A stretch of DNA of 32,629 nt from Akkermansiaceae bacterium (GCA_011524615.1 WTJZ01000112.1:1-32629); one strand, 5' to 3'; positions 1 through 9,207 are shown, counted from the first letter of the stretch. Made by a program: numbers and translations. The notes: generated from the letters alone by a model not told the origin.

Positions 1-4
1 GCAG

Positions 5-595
5 CTACTTGCGTTGCCAGATCATGACGAGTTCCTTTCCCTTGCGGCCTGCGTAGGTGTTCTTCGGTCGGTAGGACTCGATCAGGTTGAAGTGGGGGGA
101 GAAGAGTTCTGTGATTTCTGGGACGGAGCTCTGGAAGGGTGGGCCAATCGTTGGGTCATCGATATCTCTCGGGGTGAGGAAGATGATGGCGATCCAGTGG
201 GCTCCAGCAGGGAGTAGTCTCGCGCACGCCTCGGCATATGAGGGGCGTAGGGAGGGATCGATGGCGCAGAAGCAGGTGTGCTCGAAGATAGCGGAGACAT
301 GTGGAAACGAGCCTTCTGTCAGGAAGTCGACCTGCTGGAACTCTACTTGAGAGTCAGGATCGAGAGTGCGGGCTAGCTTGAGAGCAGTCACTGAGATATC
401 GAGACCGATGGTTTGGGCTGTGGGGATCGCTTTTGCGATAGCTCTGGCATCGTGACCGCGACCACATCCAGGCACGAGGATGGTCTCGCTGCCGAAGTAG
501 GCGGGACTCTCTTGCAGGAGGTCTATGAGAGGAGGGGCGGCTGCTCCCTTATCCCATGGTGTGTCTCCTACTTGATAACGTTCTTCCCAGCTCAT
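5..595 (-). CDS. TPMT-like SAM-dependent methyltransferase
   Basis: This is a Rossmann-fold class I methyltransferase of the thiopurine S-methyltransferase (TPMT)-like group. The N-terminal WEERY...GDTPWDKG segment and the glycine-rich SAM loop VPGCGRGHDA are typical of that group, as is a following acidic strand end (GLDIS). The small-molecule substrate cannot be told from sequence; in this family it is often a thiol, selenium or halide compound. The protein would be about 196 aa and cytosolic. I chose the internal ATG at 595 because family members normally begin close to the WxxRY motif. An ATG at 634 would add 13 residues and almost touch the start of the divergent gene at 638. Neither start has a Shine-Dalgarno motif. 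The divergent neighbour is a secreted cytochrome-like protein, and no functional link is evident. Confidence 0.85.
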   Translation of the reverse strand: MSWEERYQVGDTPWDKGAAAPPLIDLLQESPAYFGSETILVPGCGRGHDARAIAKAIPTAQTIGLDISVTALKLARTLDPDSQVEFQQVDFLTEGSFPHVSAIFEHTCFCAIDPSLRPSYAEACARLLPAGAHWIAIIFLTPRDIDDPTIGPPFQSSVPEITELFSPHFNLIESYRPKNTYAGRKGKELVMIWQRK

Positions 596-637
596 GGGCA
601 CAATGTAATGGAGATTGCCTAGAACACAACTCATGAT

Positions 638-1474
638 ATGATGAGAATGACTATGAGAGCCTTCTTCTATATCTTAGTGGCTACAATGGGATGCGTGTGT
701 GCGACCCCCACGACTTATGAATTATGGCGTACTAAGTATCCTGGGACGACTCAGACGCAGACGATGGGGTGTAGTGTATGTCATACGACCTCTGCAGGGG
801 GGCCTCCCTGGAATAGTTATGGGCGCGACCTAGTCTTCGCGTTTCGGTTCGACCTGAATCGGAGTGATATCGAGTTAGCAATGGAGATGATCGAGGAGAT
901 GGACTCAGATGGCGATGGGAATACAAATATCGAGGAGATCACCGCGGATACACCGGCGGGGTGGACATCGGGAGATAATAATGTCTTTCTCAACTTCACG
1001 GAGCAAGGAGTGCCAGTCGTGACGCGAGATCAACCACCAGTGTCGGGCTATCTCTATGATCTCGATCCAGTTGAGCAGTCCGCATATGAGAGTTGGGTGA
1101 GTCTCTACTTCCCCGGAGAGACTGATGAGTCTGTGATTGGCGCGTCAGCAGACCCTAACCAAGACGGGATCTCTAACTTGTTGGCCTTCTATCTAGGGAC
1201 TGATCCTACTGCTACAAGTGCACAGAATGCACTCTCAATGAGTGTCCAGGGGGCATATCTGATCGTCTCCCATGGGAGACGTACAGAAGCGGCTGCTCTT
1301 GCTGCGACTCTCCATATGAGTGAAAGCCTCTCAGGCTGGAGTGATGTAGAGAGTGATGGGGTTGTGCCCTCAGTCACGACCGATGGAGTGTCTGCGGGAG
1401 TAGACCTGATCGAGTATCAGATTCCACTTCCGGCAGGAGGGCGGGTCTTTAGTTACCTAGAGGTGAGCGAGTAA
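638..1474 (+). CDS. secreted cytochrome c-like protein with Asp-rich Ca-binding repeats
   Basis: This is a 278-aa exported protein. A hydrophobic signal peptide lies at residues ~7-22 and cleavage is likely near the CAT sequence. A single haem-attachment motif CSVCH follows at 45-49 with a GGPPWNSYG context. Two Asp-rich EF-hand/thrombospondin-type-3-like loops are present: DSDGDGNTNIEE at 89-100 and DPNQDGISN at 172-180. The second runs into the LAFYLGTDP form common at the ends of verrucomicrobial and planctomycetal exoproteins. The C-terminal ~80 residues look like a beta-rich domain. The CxxCH motif suggests covalent haem c, but no distal Met can be assigned with confidence. The role is unknown; periplasmic or surface redox, or calcium-stabilised adhesion, are possibilities. 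It is convergent with murE, only 8 bp away. A start at M4 or M6 is also possible. Confidence 0.7.
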   Translation: MMRMTMRAFFYILVATMGCVCATPTTYELWRTKYPGTTQTQTMGCSVCHTTSAGGPPWNSYGRDLVFAFRFDLNRSDIELAMEMIEEMDSDGDGNTNIEEITADTPAGWTSGDNNVFLNFTEQGVPVVTRDQPPVSGYLYDLDPVEQSAYESWVSLYFPGETDESVIGASADPNQDGISNLLAFYLGTDPTATSAQNALSMSVQGAYLIVSHGRRTEAAALAATLHMSESLSGWSDVESDGVVPSVTTDGVSAGVDLIEYQIPLPAGGRVFSYLEVSE

Positions 1475-1482
1475 TCGTGTGA

Positions 1483-3036
1483 CTAGTCACTGTAATCATT
1501 ACGGGGCGCACTCTTCTTTTGAAGTGCTTCTTGGAGTTCGGCTTCCTTTTTCTGCAAGGCATCGCGTAGGTGCTTGCGGTCATTGAAGTGAACCTTTTCG
1601 GTGCCGAAGATTTGGTAGTCTTCATGGCCCTTACCAGCAATGAGAATGACATCGCCATTTCGGGCGAGGTCGACCGCGGTTTGGATCGCTTTCGCTCTAT
1701 CGACGATGGAGAGGTGATGGTCTCCGATGAGGCCTGACTCTACTTCCTTGATGATTGAGATCGGGTTCTCGGTACGAGGGTTGTCAGAGGTGACGATACA
1801 GAAGGTACTACGACGGCTCGCAGCCTCTGCCATGAGAGGGCGCTTGGTCGCATCACGGTCTCCACCACAGCCGAAGACCGTGATGAGGCGGGTCGGCTCC
1901 AGTTCTTGGAGAGTTTGGCAGACGTTTTCGAGTGCATCTGGAGTGTGCGCGTAGTCGACAAAGGCGTGGAGCTGGATACTCTGAGAGACACGTTCGAGGC
2001 GGCCAGGTACCTGCTTAGCGGTTTGGATCGCGGCGATCGCTTCACGCATATTGAGGAGCTTTGGCGCCGTGACGGAGGCGAGAGCCGCGAGGATGTTACG
2101 GATGTTAAAGAGGCCGATCATCGGGGTCTGCACGAGGTAGGACTTCTTATTATAGTCGAGTCGGAACTCTGCACCCTTACCTGTCTGCTTAATATCCTTT
2201 GCACGGAGGTCGGCATCTACTGAGAACCCAAAGGTGATTTGACGGAGCTGCGGGAACTCATCCTTGAGCTCTAGGGAGAGTCGCTTACCGTAGGTGTCAT
2301 CGATGTTGATGATCGCGCAGGGCTTAGTCTGTGGATCTTGTTGACCGAGTTGGATGAAGAGTTGCTTCTTAGCCTGGTAATAGTTCTCCATCGTCCCGTG
2401 GTAGTCGAGATGATCCTGCGTCAGGTTCGTAAAGACAGCGGTATTGATGGTGAGGTCTGCGGTTCTCCCTTGGTCGATGCCGTGTGAGGAGAGCTCGAGT
2501 GCGACACCGAGGCAACGGTTGTTGACCATGTTCGCTAGGCTACGGTGGAGCGAGATGGCATCTGGGGTGGTGAGCTCAGCCTTGCGCGCGCCGTTGCCCT
2601 CATCATTCCACACCGTCCCGAGGAGACCGTTCTTGCCGAACTTAGCTCTCATGAGCGAGTCGATGAGGAAGGTGGTCGTCGTCTTACCATTGGTCCCTGT
2701 GACACCGAGTACCGCGAGAGACTCAGAAGGGTAATCATAGAAGATGTGTGCGAGCTGAGATGCACCGCGGCGGACATCTGGGCTCTTGAGGAAGACAATG
2801 TTCTCCGGCGCGTCCTTTGGGAACTCTTGGCAGAGGATAGCGGTTGCTCCTGCTTCGATCGCTTGCGGAATGTAGTCATGGCCATCGGAGGCATTCCCCT
2901 TGATCGCAATGAAGAGCGCACCTGGCTCTACTGCTCTAGAGTCTAGCGTGATACTAGAGATCTCAGCGTCATGGCTCTGAGAGAGCGGATGAAGGGAGAC
3001 GAAGTTAGATGACTCAAGAAGTTCCGAAACAAGCAT
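1483..3036 (-). CDS. murE: UDP-MurNAc-L-Ala-D-Glu:2,6-diaminopimelate ligase (MurE)
   Basis: This Mur ligase adds meso-diaminopimelate to UDP-MurNAc-dipeptide in cytosolic peptidoglycan synthesis. The protein is 517 aa, close to the usual ~490-500. The N-terminal domain binds the UDP substrate. The ATP P-loop GVTGTNGKTT lies near residue 113, and the central domain contains the TNLTQDHLDYHGTM segment. The C-terminal domain has GCGGDRD and then DNPRTENP, the signature that selects diaminopimelate over lysine, so the cell wall should be DAP-type. The last ~25 residues are a Lys/Glu-rich tail beyond the normal domain end. The gene stands alone, away from a dcw cluster, and is divergent from asnS with a 94-bp gap to the chosen asnS start. 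No Shine-Dalgarno motif precedes the ATG. Confidence 0.96.
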   Translation of the reverse strand: MLVSELLESSNFVSLHPLSQSHDAEISSITLDSRAVEPGALFIAIKGNASDGHDYIPQAIEAGATAILCQEFPKDAPENIVFLKSPDVRRGASQLAHIFYDYPSESLAVLGVTGTNGKTTTTFLIDSLMRAKFGKNGLLGTVWNDEGNGARKAELTTPDAISLHRSLANMVNNRCLGVALELSSHGIDQGRTADLTINTAVFTNLTQDHLDYHGTMENYYQAKKQLFIQLGQQDPQTKPCAIINIDDTYGKRLSLELKDEFPQLRQITFGFSVDADLRAKDIKQTGKGAEFRLDYNKKSYLVQTPMIGLFNIRNILAALASVTAPKLLNMREAIAAIQTAKQVPGRLERVSQSIQLHAFVDYAHTPDALENVCQTLQELEPTRLITVFGCGGDRDATKRPLMAEAASRRSTFCIVTSDNPRTENPISIIKEVESGLIGDHHLSIVDRAKAIQTAVDLARNGDVILIAGKGHEDYQIFGTEKVHFNDRKHLRDALQKKEAELQEALQKKSAPRNDYSD

Positions 3037-3130
3037 AGTCTGTGAGGTATTGCAGATTCTCTGGATTCTTCAATGCTATTATTTAGGAATTCGAGCATGA
3101 CAGATGGGCCAGATTTGTCATGTTACTGAT

Positions 3131-4471
3131 ATGAAATTGATTAAAGAGCTGCTCTCACAAGATGAGGCTCTAGAGAATATCGTCGTTAATGGATGGGTCC
3201 GAAGCCGTCGAGACTCTAAGGCATTCTCCTTCTTTGCTCTCAATGACGGGTCCTGTGTAGGGAATCTCCAGGTGATCGTTGACGCGGGCATACCTGGTAG
3301 TGAGAAGATGACGGAGGCGAATACGGGCGCATCCGTATCGATTACAGGAAACCTAGTCCCCTCTCCTGGGAAGAATCAGAAGTGGGAGCTCCAGGCGGTG
3401 GAGTTTCGCCTACTAGGGGGCGCTCCAGAGGACTTCCCTCTGCAGAAGAAGGGGCATACTCGTGAATTCCTCAGAGAGATCGCGCATCTCAGGCCGAGGA
3501 CGAATCTCTTCGGGGCGGTCTTCAGAATCCGTAGTAGAGCGACTCTCGCTGTGCATCAGTTCTTCCAAGAGCGAGGGTTTCATAATGTTCATACCCCTAT
3601 TCTGACCACGAGTGACTGCGAAGGGGCGGGGGAGATGTTTCAGGTCGTCGTACCGGATAAGAAGGAGGAGTTCTTTGGTGAGCCTGCCTTCTTAACCGTT
3701 AGTGGGCAGCTCGAGGGGGAGACCTTTGCGACCGCGCTCTCACGGATTTACACGTTTGGCCCGACCTTCAGAGCGGAGAACTCTAATACCTCCCGTCATG
3801 CTGCTGAGTTCTGGATGATCGAGCCTGAGATTGCCTTTTGTGATTTGAAGGGAGATATGGATTTAGCTGAGGATTTCCTGTGTGCCGTGATTAGAGATAC
3901 GCTGGACTACTGTGCAGAGGATATCGAGTTTCTGAACAAGTTCGTCGATAAGGAGTTGTTGGCTCGTCTTGAGGGGATCGTGGCGGAGCCGTTTGCACGC
4001 ATTAGTTATCGAGAGGCATTGGAGTTACTTGAGAAGAGCGGTAAGAGCTTCGAGTATGAGTATAACTTCGAGAGTGGTCTCCAGTCTGAACATGAACGTT
4101 ACCTCTGCGAGGAGTACTTCCAGAAGCCGACGATCGTCTTTGATTATCCTAAGTCAGTGAAGCCGTTCTACATGAAGCAGAACGATGATGGCGAGACCGT
4201 TGCGGCGATGGATGTCCTCGTGCCTGGCATTGGTGAGATTATCGGAGGCAGTCAGCGAGAAGATGATCTAGAGGTGCTGACCAAGGCGGTCGAGGAACAT
4301 GAGATCGACGCCAAGCATTATGAATGGTATGTCGAACTGCGTAAGTATGGATCAGTTCCTCATGCGGGCTTTGGCCTCGGGTTTGAGCGCTTGATCATGC
4401 TCTTGACTGGAGTCTCTAATATTAGAGATGTGATCCCATTCCCAAGGACTCCTGGGAACTGTAAGTTCTAG
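3131..4471 (+). CDS. asnS: asparaginyl-tRNA synthetase
   Basis: This class IIb aminoacyl-tRNA synthetase charges tRNA-Asn with asparagine in the cytosol. An N-terminal OB-fold anticodon-binding domain (VNGWVRSRRDSK) is followed by the catalytic core. Motif 2 is visible as TFGPTFRAENSNTSRH and motif 3 as GFGLGFERLIML, and the protein ends in the family-typical RDVIPFPRTPGNCKF. Its presence suggests direct tRNA-Asn charging rather than sole reliance on the amidotransferase route. I chose ATG 3131 (446 aa) because the OB-fold then begins at the usual distance. An upstream in-frame ATG at 3104 would add 9 residues. The 3' end overlaps the stop of the convergent exoprotein gene in a shared CTAG (4468-4471). 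Confidence 0.96.
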   Translation: MKLIKELLSQDEALENIVVNGWVRSRRDSKAFSFFALNDGSCVGNLQVIVDAGIPGSEKMTEANTGASVSITGNLVPSPGKNQKWELQAVEFRLLGGAPEDFPLQKKGHTREFLREIAHLRPRTNLFGAVFRIRSRATLAVHQFFQERGFHNVHTPILTTSDCEGAGEMFQVVVPDKKEEFFGEPAFLTVSGQLEGETFATALSRIYTFGPTFRAENSNTSRHAAEFWMIEPEIAFCDLKGDMDLAEDFLCAVIRDTLDYCAEDIEFLNKFVDKELLARLEGIVAEPFARISYREALELLEKSGKSFEYEYNFESGLQSEHERYLCEEYFQKPTIVFDYPKSVKPFYMKQNDDGETVAAMDVLVPGIGEIIGGSQREDDLEVLTKAVEEHEIDAKHYEWYVELRKYGSVPHAGFGLGFERLIMLLTGVSNIRDVIPFPRTPGNCKF

Positions 4472-7400
4472 AGCTCCTCGACAACGAGCCTCAGAAAGGC
4501 GGAGGTTGGTCCTCCGCTGGCTGGGGCGCGTAGTCTCACTCCGACCTGCTCTGTCGTATCGTCTCCACTAGTAGTCGGGGTAAGCCATTCTAGATCACTG
4601 GCATCCGCACTCCAGGTAGTTCCACCGAGGTTACTCGTATATTCGACGCGATATTTGATGCCATCGACGACCCACTCATTATCAACGAGTGCCCCTCCCA
4701 TGCGACGAGGGAAGGTGAGACTGAGGTGCCCTGTATCGCTCACCCGATCTAGTTGCAGACTGGGGTGAGAGCTTTGGTCACTCGGGTCGGTATTAAAGGC
4801 GTACTCTAATATATTAGGCGTACCATCGCCATCAGAGTCATTACGGTTCTGGCTGCCTGCCGGGTCGAGGTCGTGACTGCGTCTCCAGAGAGAGAAGGGT
4901 TCCGTGTAGCTCTCGTAGATGTCGAGTACTTCAGTAGCGGTGAGGGCGCGTTGGTAGATCTTGATTTCATCGAACGCGCCCTGGTAGTCGACTCCGATAA
5001 TGAGGTCCGTCATTTCGGTCATCGGATAGAACTTATTCGTGCCGCTAGCCCAGAGTGTACCGTTCAGATAGATATGCATCTCACCCGTGGTGGCGTTTTT
5101 AGTGAAGACCCAGTGATTCCATTGGTTTTGATATTCCTGAGAGGTGGCTGCCTTAGAGATTCGGTCGACGGTCGCTCCAGAGTTCCCCGCATCGAAGTAG
5201 ACGGATCCGTCACTCCAAGGGAGGTGGACATTGATCACTGATTGGTATGAGCTATTCAGAGAACGGATAAAGGTGGTGCGGTCTGGGAGAGATGCAGCTC
5301 CCTCAGCCCAGCAGGAGATCGTGAGCTCCTCTGAGACGGTCTCAAAGAGTCGAGCTGGGAAGGTGATGCCCCCTGAGGAGTAGATGCCGACGCCTAGGCC
5401 AGAGCCAACAACCCCAGTAATAGGATAGGCCCCTGTGAGCAGGGCATCGTTTCCATGTCCTCGTCGGCCGGGGATCGAGCTGTCAGAGTTGATCGTATTC
5501 AGGGTCCATTCACCGATAAGGTCACCGAGAGCATTCAGGGTAACAGTATAGGTAGGGGAGTCATTGACACCATCATAGAGGGTGTATTGAAAGCTGGTCG
5601 TATATCCCTCTAGTGATTCGTCTGCGGTGTAGGTGAGCGTCGGAAAGCTGCCACTCAGTGTCCCTCGGTCAGGTTGGGTATAGGAGACGGTGAGGTCAGC
5701 CCCCTCTAGGTCGATCGCAGGGAGGTGGACCTCCAGTGAGTCTCCAGCATAGAGCGTTAGATTACTACCTGATGGGGCGAAGTTGTCAGGGTACCCTGAG
5801 ACGAGATCTGGTGTCGATGTCGTCAGGAGCGGGTCAAAGTCATCTGCGGGGCTGAGGATGATCTCCTCGATCTCTATGCCGTCATCCTGAACCATGAGGT
5901 AGAGGAATTGAGCGCCAGTAGTCGGTATCGTGAGACGGGCAGACCTCCAGGATGCTACGGTGGAGAAGCCGCTCAGACTGACGGTATGGTCGGCGTCAGG
6001 GGCGGTTCCGATGTAGCAGGACTGATCATTGGTGGTGGCGCCTGAGGCCTTGACCCACACATTATACTCGCCAGCCTCTGCGAACTCGACCGCATACTGG
6101 AGATAGCTCGACCAAGTGGAGAGGGTCTCATCGGCAGAGTACCGCGTCCCGTAGTTAAACTCGGTACTAACAGAGCCTAGGGAGTCGCTGACCCACCAGT
6201 GTATCCCTTGGACCTCTTGGTGTAGGTAATCGGAAGCACTCAGATGAAGAAGGCCGTCCTCGCCCTGTGAGAAATGTGAACGGGGGAGTCCTGTCTCAGG
6301 AACCGATACCGGTCTGAGAACATTGTGCAGCTGGATAGACTGCACCCATGCCGTATCACATGCGTCCCCTGTGAGAGAAGAGTTACGGACATAGAGTTGC
6401 CAATGTTCGACATCCTTGAGCGAGTTGATCTCATTGAGCAGGTTCATCTCCGCCCATCGTCCTTGGATCGTCCAGTGATCCTTGAGTAGTGAGAGGCCAG
6501 GGTAAGATGTCTGGAAGGAGTCTCGATCGATGTTCTGCCTCACGATGAGCTGGAATCGATCATCATTCATGACCCACGAGAGATCGAGTCCTCTGAGTAA
6601 GTAGCCCCAAGCCTCGTAATCCGAGCTGCCACTGAAGTATGCTCGGTCGGTGCGCTCTCGTAATGTAGGCTCATCGTCGTGGTCAAACTGAAAGCTGCAG
6701 AGCTCTTGATCGACGCCTGATTTGCCCCGTAGATAGAGCTGACAGACTTTCTCTGTGTCTGAGAGATAGGAGATGGAGCAGTAGAGGGCGCAGTCTATAC
6801 TAGGATCAGCAGGGGTGAGCCCGATCTCTACAGCGTGATTATACTGGCCCTCACGACTTGACCCGATGCTCGCTTGTAGTTGGCACCCATAGTCGTTATT
6901 CCATGCTAGTGCATGCGCGCTTCTCACGGCATCACCATCAGCGAGAACGAGGGCAGGGACCTCGATGGATCCAGCTACTGCACCACTCGCGTTCTCTCCG
7001 ATATTGGGCAGAGTAGTCCATGTCGGAGTTCCAGCGTACTCTCTTAACTCATATGCCGCAGTACCGTCACAGGTGTCAGAGACGATCGTATGGAGAGGGT
7101 TACGCATGTACTTGAGCGATTCCTCGAAGGACTGCTGATCCTGAGTGCCGTGGTCTCCAGGAGCCTGTACTAAAAGAGCCTGGTTACCTGAGCTGATGGA
7201 GCCTAGATGGTAGATGGACGATACTTCATCCTCACGGAAGTCACCTTCTATACTAGGGTCTGTAGGGTGATAGTACGTCTGGTAAGCGAGGCGAGCACTG
7301 GTCTGGAACTCAGCCACGGTTGGTAAGTTCTCATAAGTGAGGTCGGCTGCATCCGTCGTAGTAATGAAGTCGTCAGGAATCTCACCCGGAGTGGTCGCTC

Positions 7401-7896
7401 CTACGCGACCAATAAAGCCGGTGAAGAAGTCATCATTCAGAAGAACGAGACTATTCGCCATGCGAGACCCTCCAGAGTTTCCCCCAGCATAGATGTGGTT
7501 AGGATCGACATCGTAGAGTTCTGTCATCCGTCTAGCCCCGAGAGCGGTGGCGGTACGCCTTCTCGTATCTGGAGCATAGTTACTGAGTAAGTCACCGGCG
7601 ACAAATAGGAGCCGGTATTTATCCAAGAGCGGGAGCATGTAGGCGTCAGACGCGATGGTGTATCCAGATTGGGTCGCATTACAGTAAGCAAAGAGTCCGT
7701 AGGTCTCGGTTTCGCTATAATTCACAGGGAGGCGATAGTCATACCGCCGTGTCGCCATATTGATAGTAGAATACGGGAGCTGATCGCTCTCTATGAGTTC
7801 TGATGTGTCTTCTAACTCTCCCAGGATCTGGTAGTTCCTGAGAGTCTGGCTGAATAGACTCGAAAGGGTAAGGAAGAAGACTAGAGAGCGTATCAT
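4468..7896 (-). CDS. large secreted esterase-like protein with CBM-like and LamG domains
   Basis: Numbering here is from an upstream ATG at 7926. I prefer the ATG at 7896 (M11) because it gives a clean signal peptide (MIRSLVFFLTLSSLFS). Residues ~65-280 look like an alpha/beta-hydrolase: the nucleophile elbow GGNSGGS is centred on Ser151, and an APGDHGTQ segment supplies a candidate catalytic His259. This resembles PHB-depolymerase or feruloyl-esterase-type folds, but the substrate is unknown. Residues ~425-545 and ~570-695 look like beta-sandwich, CBM-like modules. Residues ~715-800 form a cadherin/Ig-like repeat and ~803-1006 a LamG/concanavalin-like domain (GEWTLN..., HIYLNGT, FDEIKIYQRAL). 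The C-terminus carries the Asp-rich NDSDGDGTPNILEYAFNTDP repeat (1029-1048) and a final beta domain. It is probably an extracellular polymer-degrading enzyme. It shares its stop region with asnS. Confidence 0.8.
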   Translation of the reverse strand: MIRSLVFFLTLSSLFSQTLRNYQILGELEDTSELIESDQLPYSTINMATRRYDYRLPVNYSETETYGLFAYCNATQSGYTIASDAYMLPLLDKYRLLFVAGDLLSNYAPDTRRRTATALGARRMTELYDVDPNHIYAGGNSGGSRMANSLVLLNDDFFTGFIGRVGATTPGEIPDDFITTTDAADLTYENLPTVAEFQTSARLAYQTYYHPTDPSIEGDFREDEVSSIYHLGSISSGNQALLVQAPGDHGTQDQQSFEESLKYMRNPLHTIVSDTCDGTAAYELREYAGTPTWTTLPNIGENASGAVAGSIEVPALVLADGDAVRSAHALAWNNDYGCQLQASIGSSREGQYNHAVEIGLTPADPSIDCALYCSISYLSDTEKVCQLYLRGKSGVDQELCSFQFDHDDEPTLRERTDRAYFSGSSDYEAWGYLLRGLDLSWVMNDDRFQLIVRQNIDRDSFQTSYPGLSLLKDHWTIQGRWAEMNLLNEINSLKDVEHWQLYVRNSSLTGDACDTAWVQSIQLHNVLRPVSVPETGLPRSHFSQGEDGLLHLSASDYLHQEVQGIHWWVSDSLGSVSTEFNYGTRYSADETLSTWSSYLQYAVEFAEAGEYNVWVKASGATTNDQSCYIGTAPDADHTVSLSGFSTVASWRSARLTIPTTGAQFLYLMVQDDGIEIEEIILSPADDFDPLLTTSTPDLVSGYPDNFAPSGSNLTLYAGDSLEVHLPAIDLEGADLTVSYTQPDRGTLSGSFPTLTYTADESLEGYTTSFQYTLYDGVNDSPTYTVTLNALGDLIGEWTLNTINSDSSIPGRRGHGNDALLTGAYPITGVVGSGLGVGIYSSGGITFPARLFETVSEELTISCWAEGAASLPDRTTFIRSLNSSYQSVINVHLPWSDGSVYFDAGNSGATVDRISKAATSQEYQNQWNHWVFTKNATTGEMHIYLNGTLWASGTNKFYPMTEMTDLIIGVDYQGAFDEIKIYQRALTATEVLDIYESYTEPFSLWRRSHDLDPAGSQNRNDSDGDGTPNILEYAFNTDPSDQSSHPSLQLDRVSDTGHLSLTFPRRMGGALVDNEWVVDGIKYRVEYTSNLGGTTWSADASDLEWLTPTTSGDDTTEQVGVRLRAPASGGPTSAFLRLVVEEL

Positions 7897-7926
7897 ATCA
7901 GGGGAGCGATAACATGGTTCTCTCAT

Positions 7927-8451
7927 TGGGGGAGAGTAAATAAATTAAAAAAATCAACTGTTTGATGGATTGTTTTTGCTGGGTAGATGTGAGTGTTCTT
8001 CCTCATAGCGAGCTGGATGAGCGGTCATGCAAGAAGAGAGAGAGATGAAAGATCGTAACGTACGCTCACTTTACTACACGATCGGACTCGATCTCTTGGG
8101 GTGAACCTGACTGCGATTTAATCGTGCGACTAGAGGTTGTGTATTACTCTTCTGGAACTATAGGATTGGAGCGTTTTGCAGTCAGAAAAACTGATATTAA
8201 GCTTCTGATTTTATTGAGAACGGGTCTCAGTAAGTGTTTGTTTATGTGTGGATGGATATGGGGTATAACCCCTTAAGATATAAGGATCTGGAGCCTCAAA
8301 GGGATATGATTGAGTTTTTGGAATCTGTGGTTTTTTTTGTGATTTTGTAAGGGATGGTTAAGGACACTTAATTATTATTAAAATTTATGGAAGAAAGTTG
8401 CTAAAATTGCTTGTGAAAAATTTCACAAGCGGTTAAGTCGACCTTCACACT
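7927..8451. other. 525-bp spacer upstream of the respiratory operon
   Basis: No convincing gene lies here. The part nearest actA is AT-rich and holds likely control sequences: a small hairpin GGGGT-ATA-ACCCC (8260-8272), another small inverted repeat TGAGA...TCTCA (8215-8229), a T-run near 8330, AT-rich -10-like hexamers (TATTAT at 8373-8378, TAAAAT at 8402-8407), and the strong palindrome listed separately. No good -35 partner at standard spacing could be assigned, so the promoter is not resolved. Since the large exoprotein is divergent, its promoter should also be here, near 7900-8000. Confidence 0.5.
8409..8430. promoter_or_regulatory. perfect palindrome, CRP/FNR-family-like operator upstream of actA
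   Basis: Two perfect 10-bp arms, GCTTGTGAAA and TTTCACAAGC, are separated by AA. The centre (8412-8427) reads TGTGA-N6-TCACA, which equals the core consensus of the E. coli CRP site. It ends 21 bp before the actA ATG and just downstream of a TAAAAT hexamer. It is therefore placed more like a repressor site or a leader hairpin than a classical upstream activator site. Binding by a CRP/FNR-type regulator is inference. Confidence 0.6.
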
Positions 8452-9207
8452 ATGGCTAATCTCTTCCCACGCTGGACGAACTATGTCCCACTGAAACTGG
8501 CAATATGCGCTGGTATTGCGGGTATTGGTATCATCGCAGCCTTCACATATTACGCTACGCCTGATACGCAGCGCGTAGGTTACATGCCGTCACAACCGAT
8601 TCCATACAACCACGAGTTGCACGTACAGCAACTTGGGTTGGATTGTCGTTATTGTCACAGCTTCGTCGAACACTCAGGTCATGCAAACGTGCCATCTGCA
8701 AACACCTGTTGGAACTGTCACCAGCACGTAAAAACGGATTCTCCTAAACTGGAGCCGCTTCGCAGAGCTGTTGATGAAACATACGAAAACTACGACGGTA
8801 AGCCGATCGAGTGGGTTCGTGTTCACAGAGTTCCTGATTATGCATACTTCAACCACTCAGCACACGTAAACCGTGGTGTCTCATGTGAGTCATGTCACGG
8901 AGAAGTACATGAGATGGAAGAGGTCTACCACGCTAAGTCTCTTACTATGGGATTCTGTCTCGAGTGTCACAGAAATCCTGAGAACAACATCCGTCCTCTC
9001 GAAGAGGTGTACAACCTAGATTACGACGCAGATACCTACCTCGCGGAGAATCAAGAAGTAGCGGATCTCGTTGAAGCATTTATCTCTAATGACGAAGTAC
9101 TCAGTGAGAAGGCTGGTAAGCTCAGCTCACAGCAGAAGCTTGGTCACTACCTTAAGAATCACTGGAACGTGCAGCCTAAAGAGTCCTGCGCAACCTGTCA
9201 CCGTTAA
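8452..9207 (+). CDS. actA: alternative complex III pentahaem cytochrome c subunit ActA
   Basis: ActA is the multihaem cytochrome c of alternative complex III (ACIII), which oxidises membrane quinol and passes electrons to a cytochrome or directly to an oxidase. The protein is 251 aa. One uncleaved N-terminal membrane helix (~14-34) anchors it, and the rest is periplasmic. There are five CxxCH motifs: CRYCH (65-69), CWNCH (86-90), CESCH (145-149), CLECH (169-173) and CATCH (246-250). The pentahaem count and the position ahead of actB match the family. It is the first gene of the long cluster, 23 bp ahead of actB. No Shine-Dalgarno motif precedes the ATG; a palindromic operator-like site does. 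Confidence 0.95.
   Translation: MANLFPRWTNYVPLKLAICAGIAGIGIIAAFTYYATPDTQRVGYMPSQPIPYNHELHVQQLGLDCRYCHSFVEHSGHANVPSANTCWNCHQHVKTDSPKLEPLRRAVDETYENYDGKPIEWVRVHRVPDYAYFNHSAHVNRGVSCESCHGEVHEMEEVYHAKSLTMGFCLECHRNPENNIRPLEEVYNLDYDADTYLAENQEVADLVEAFISNDEVLSEKAGKLSSQQKLGHYLKNHWNVQPKESCATCHR

Noticed and set aside
1479..1490. Perfect 12-bp palindrome GTGACTAGTCAC over the murE stop
   Set aside because: Too short, without a T-run or symmetry partner; probably chance.
8027..8104. Short open frame of 25 codons with a purine-rich upstream sequence
   Set aside because: No family similarity, several overlapping short frames in the same place, and no conservation information; chance is more likely.
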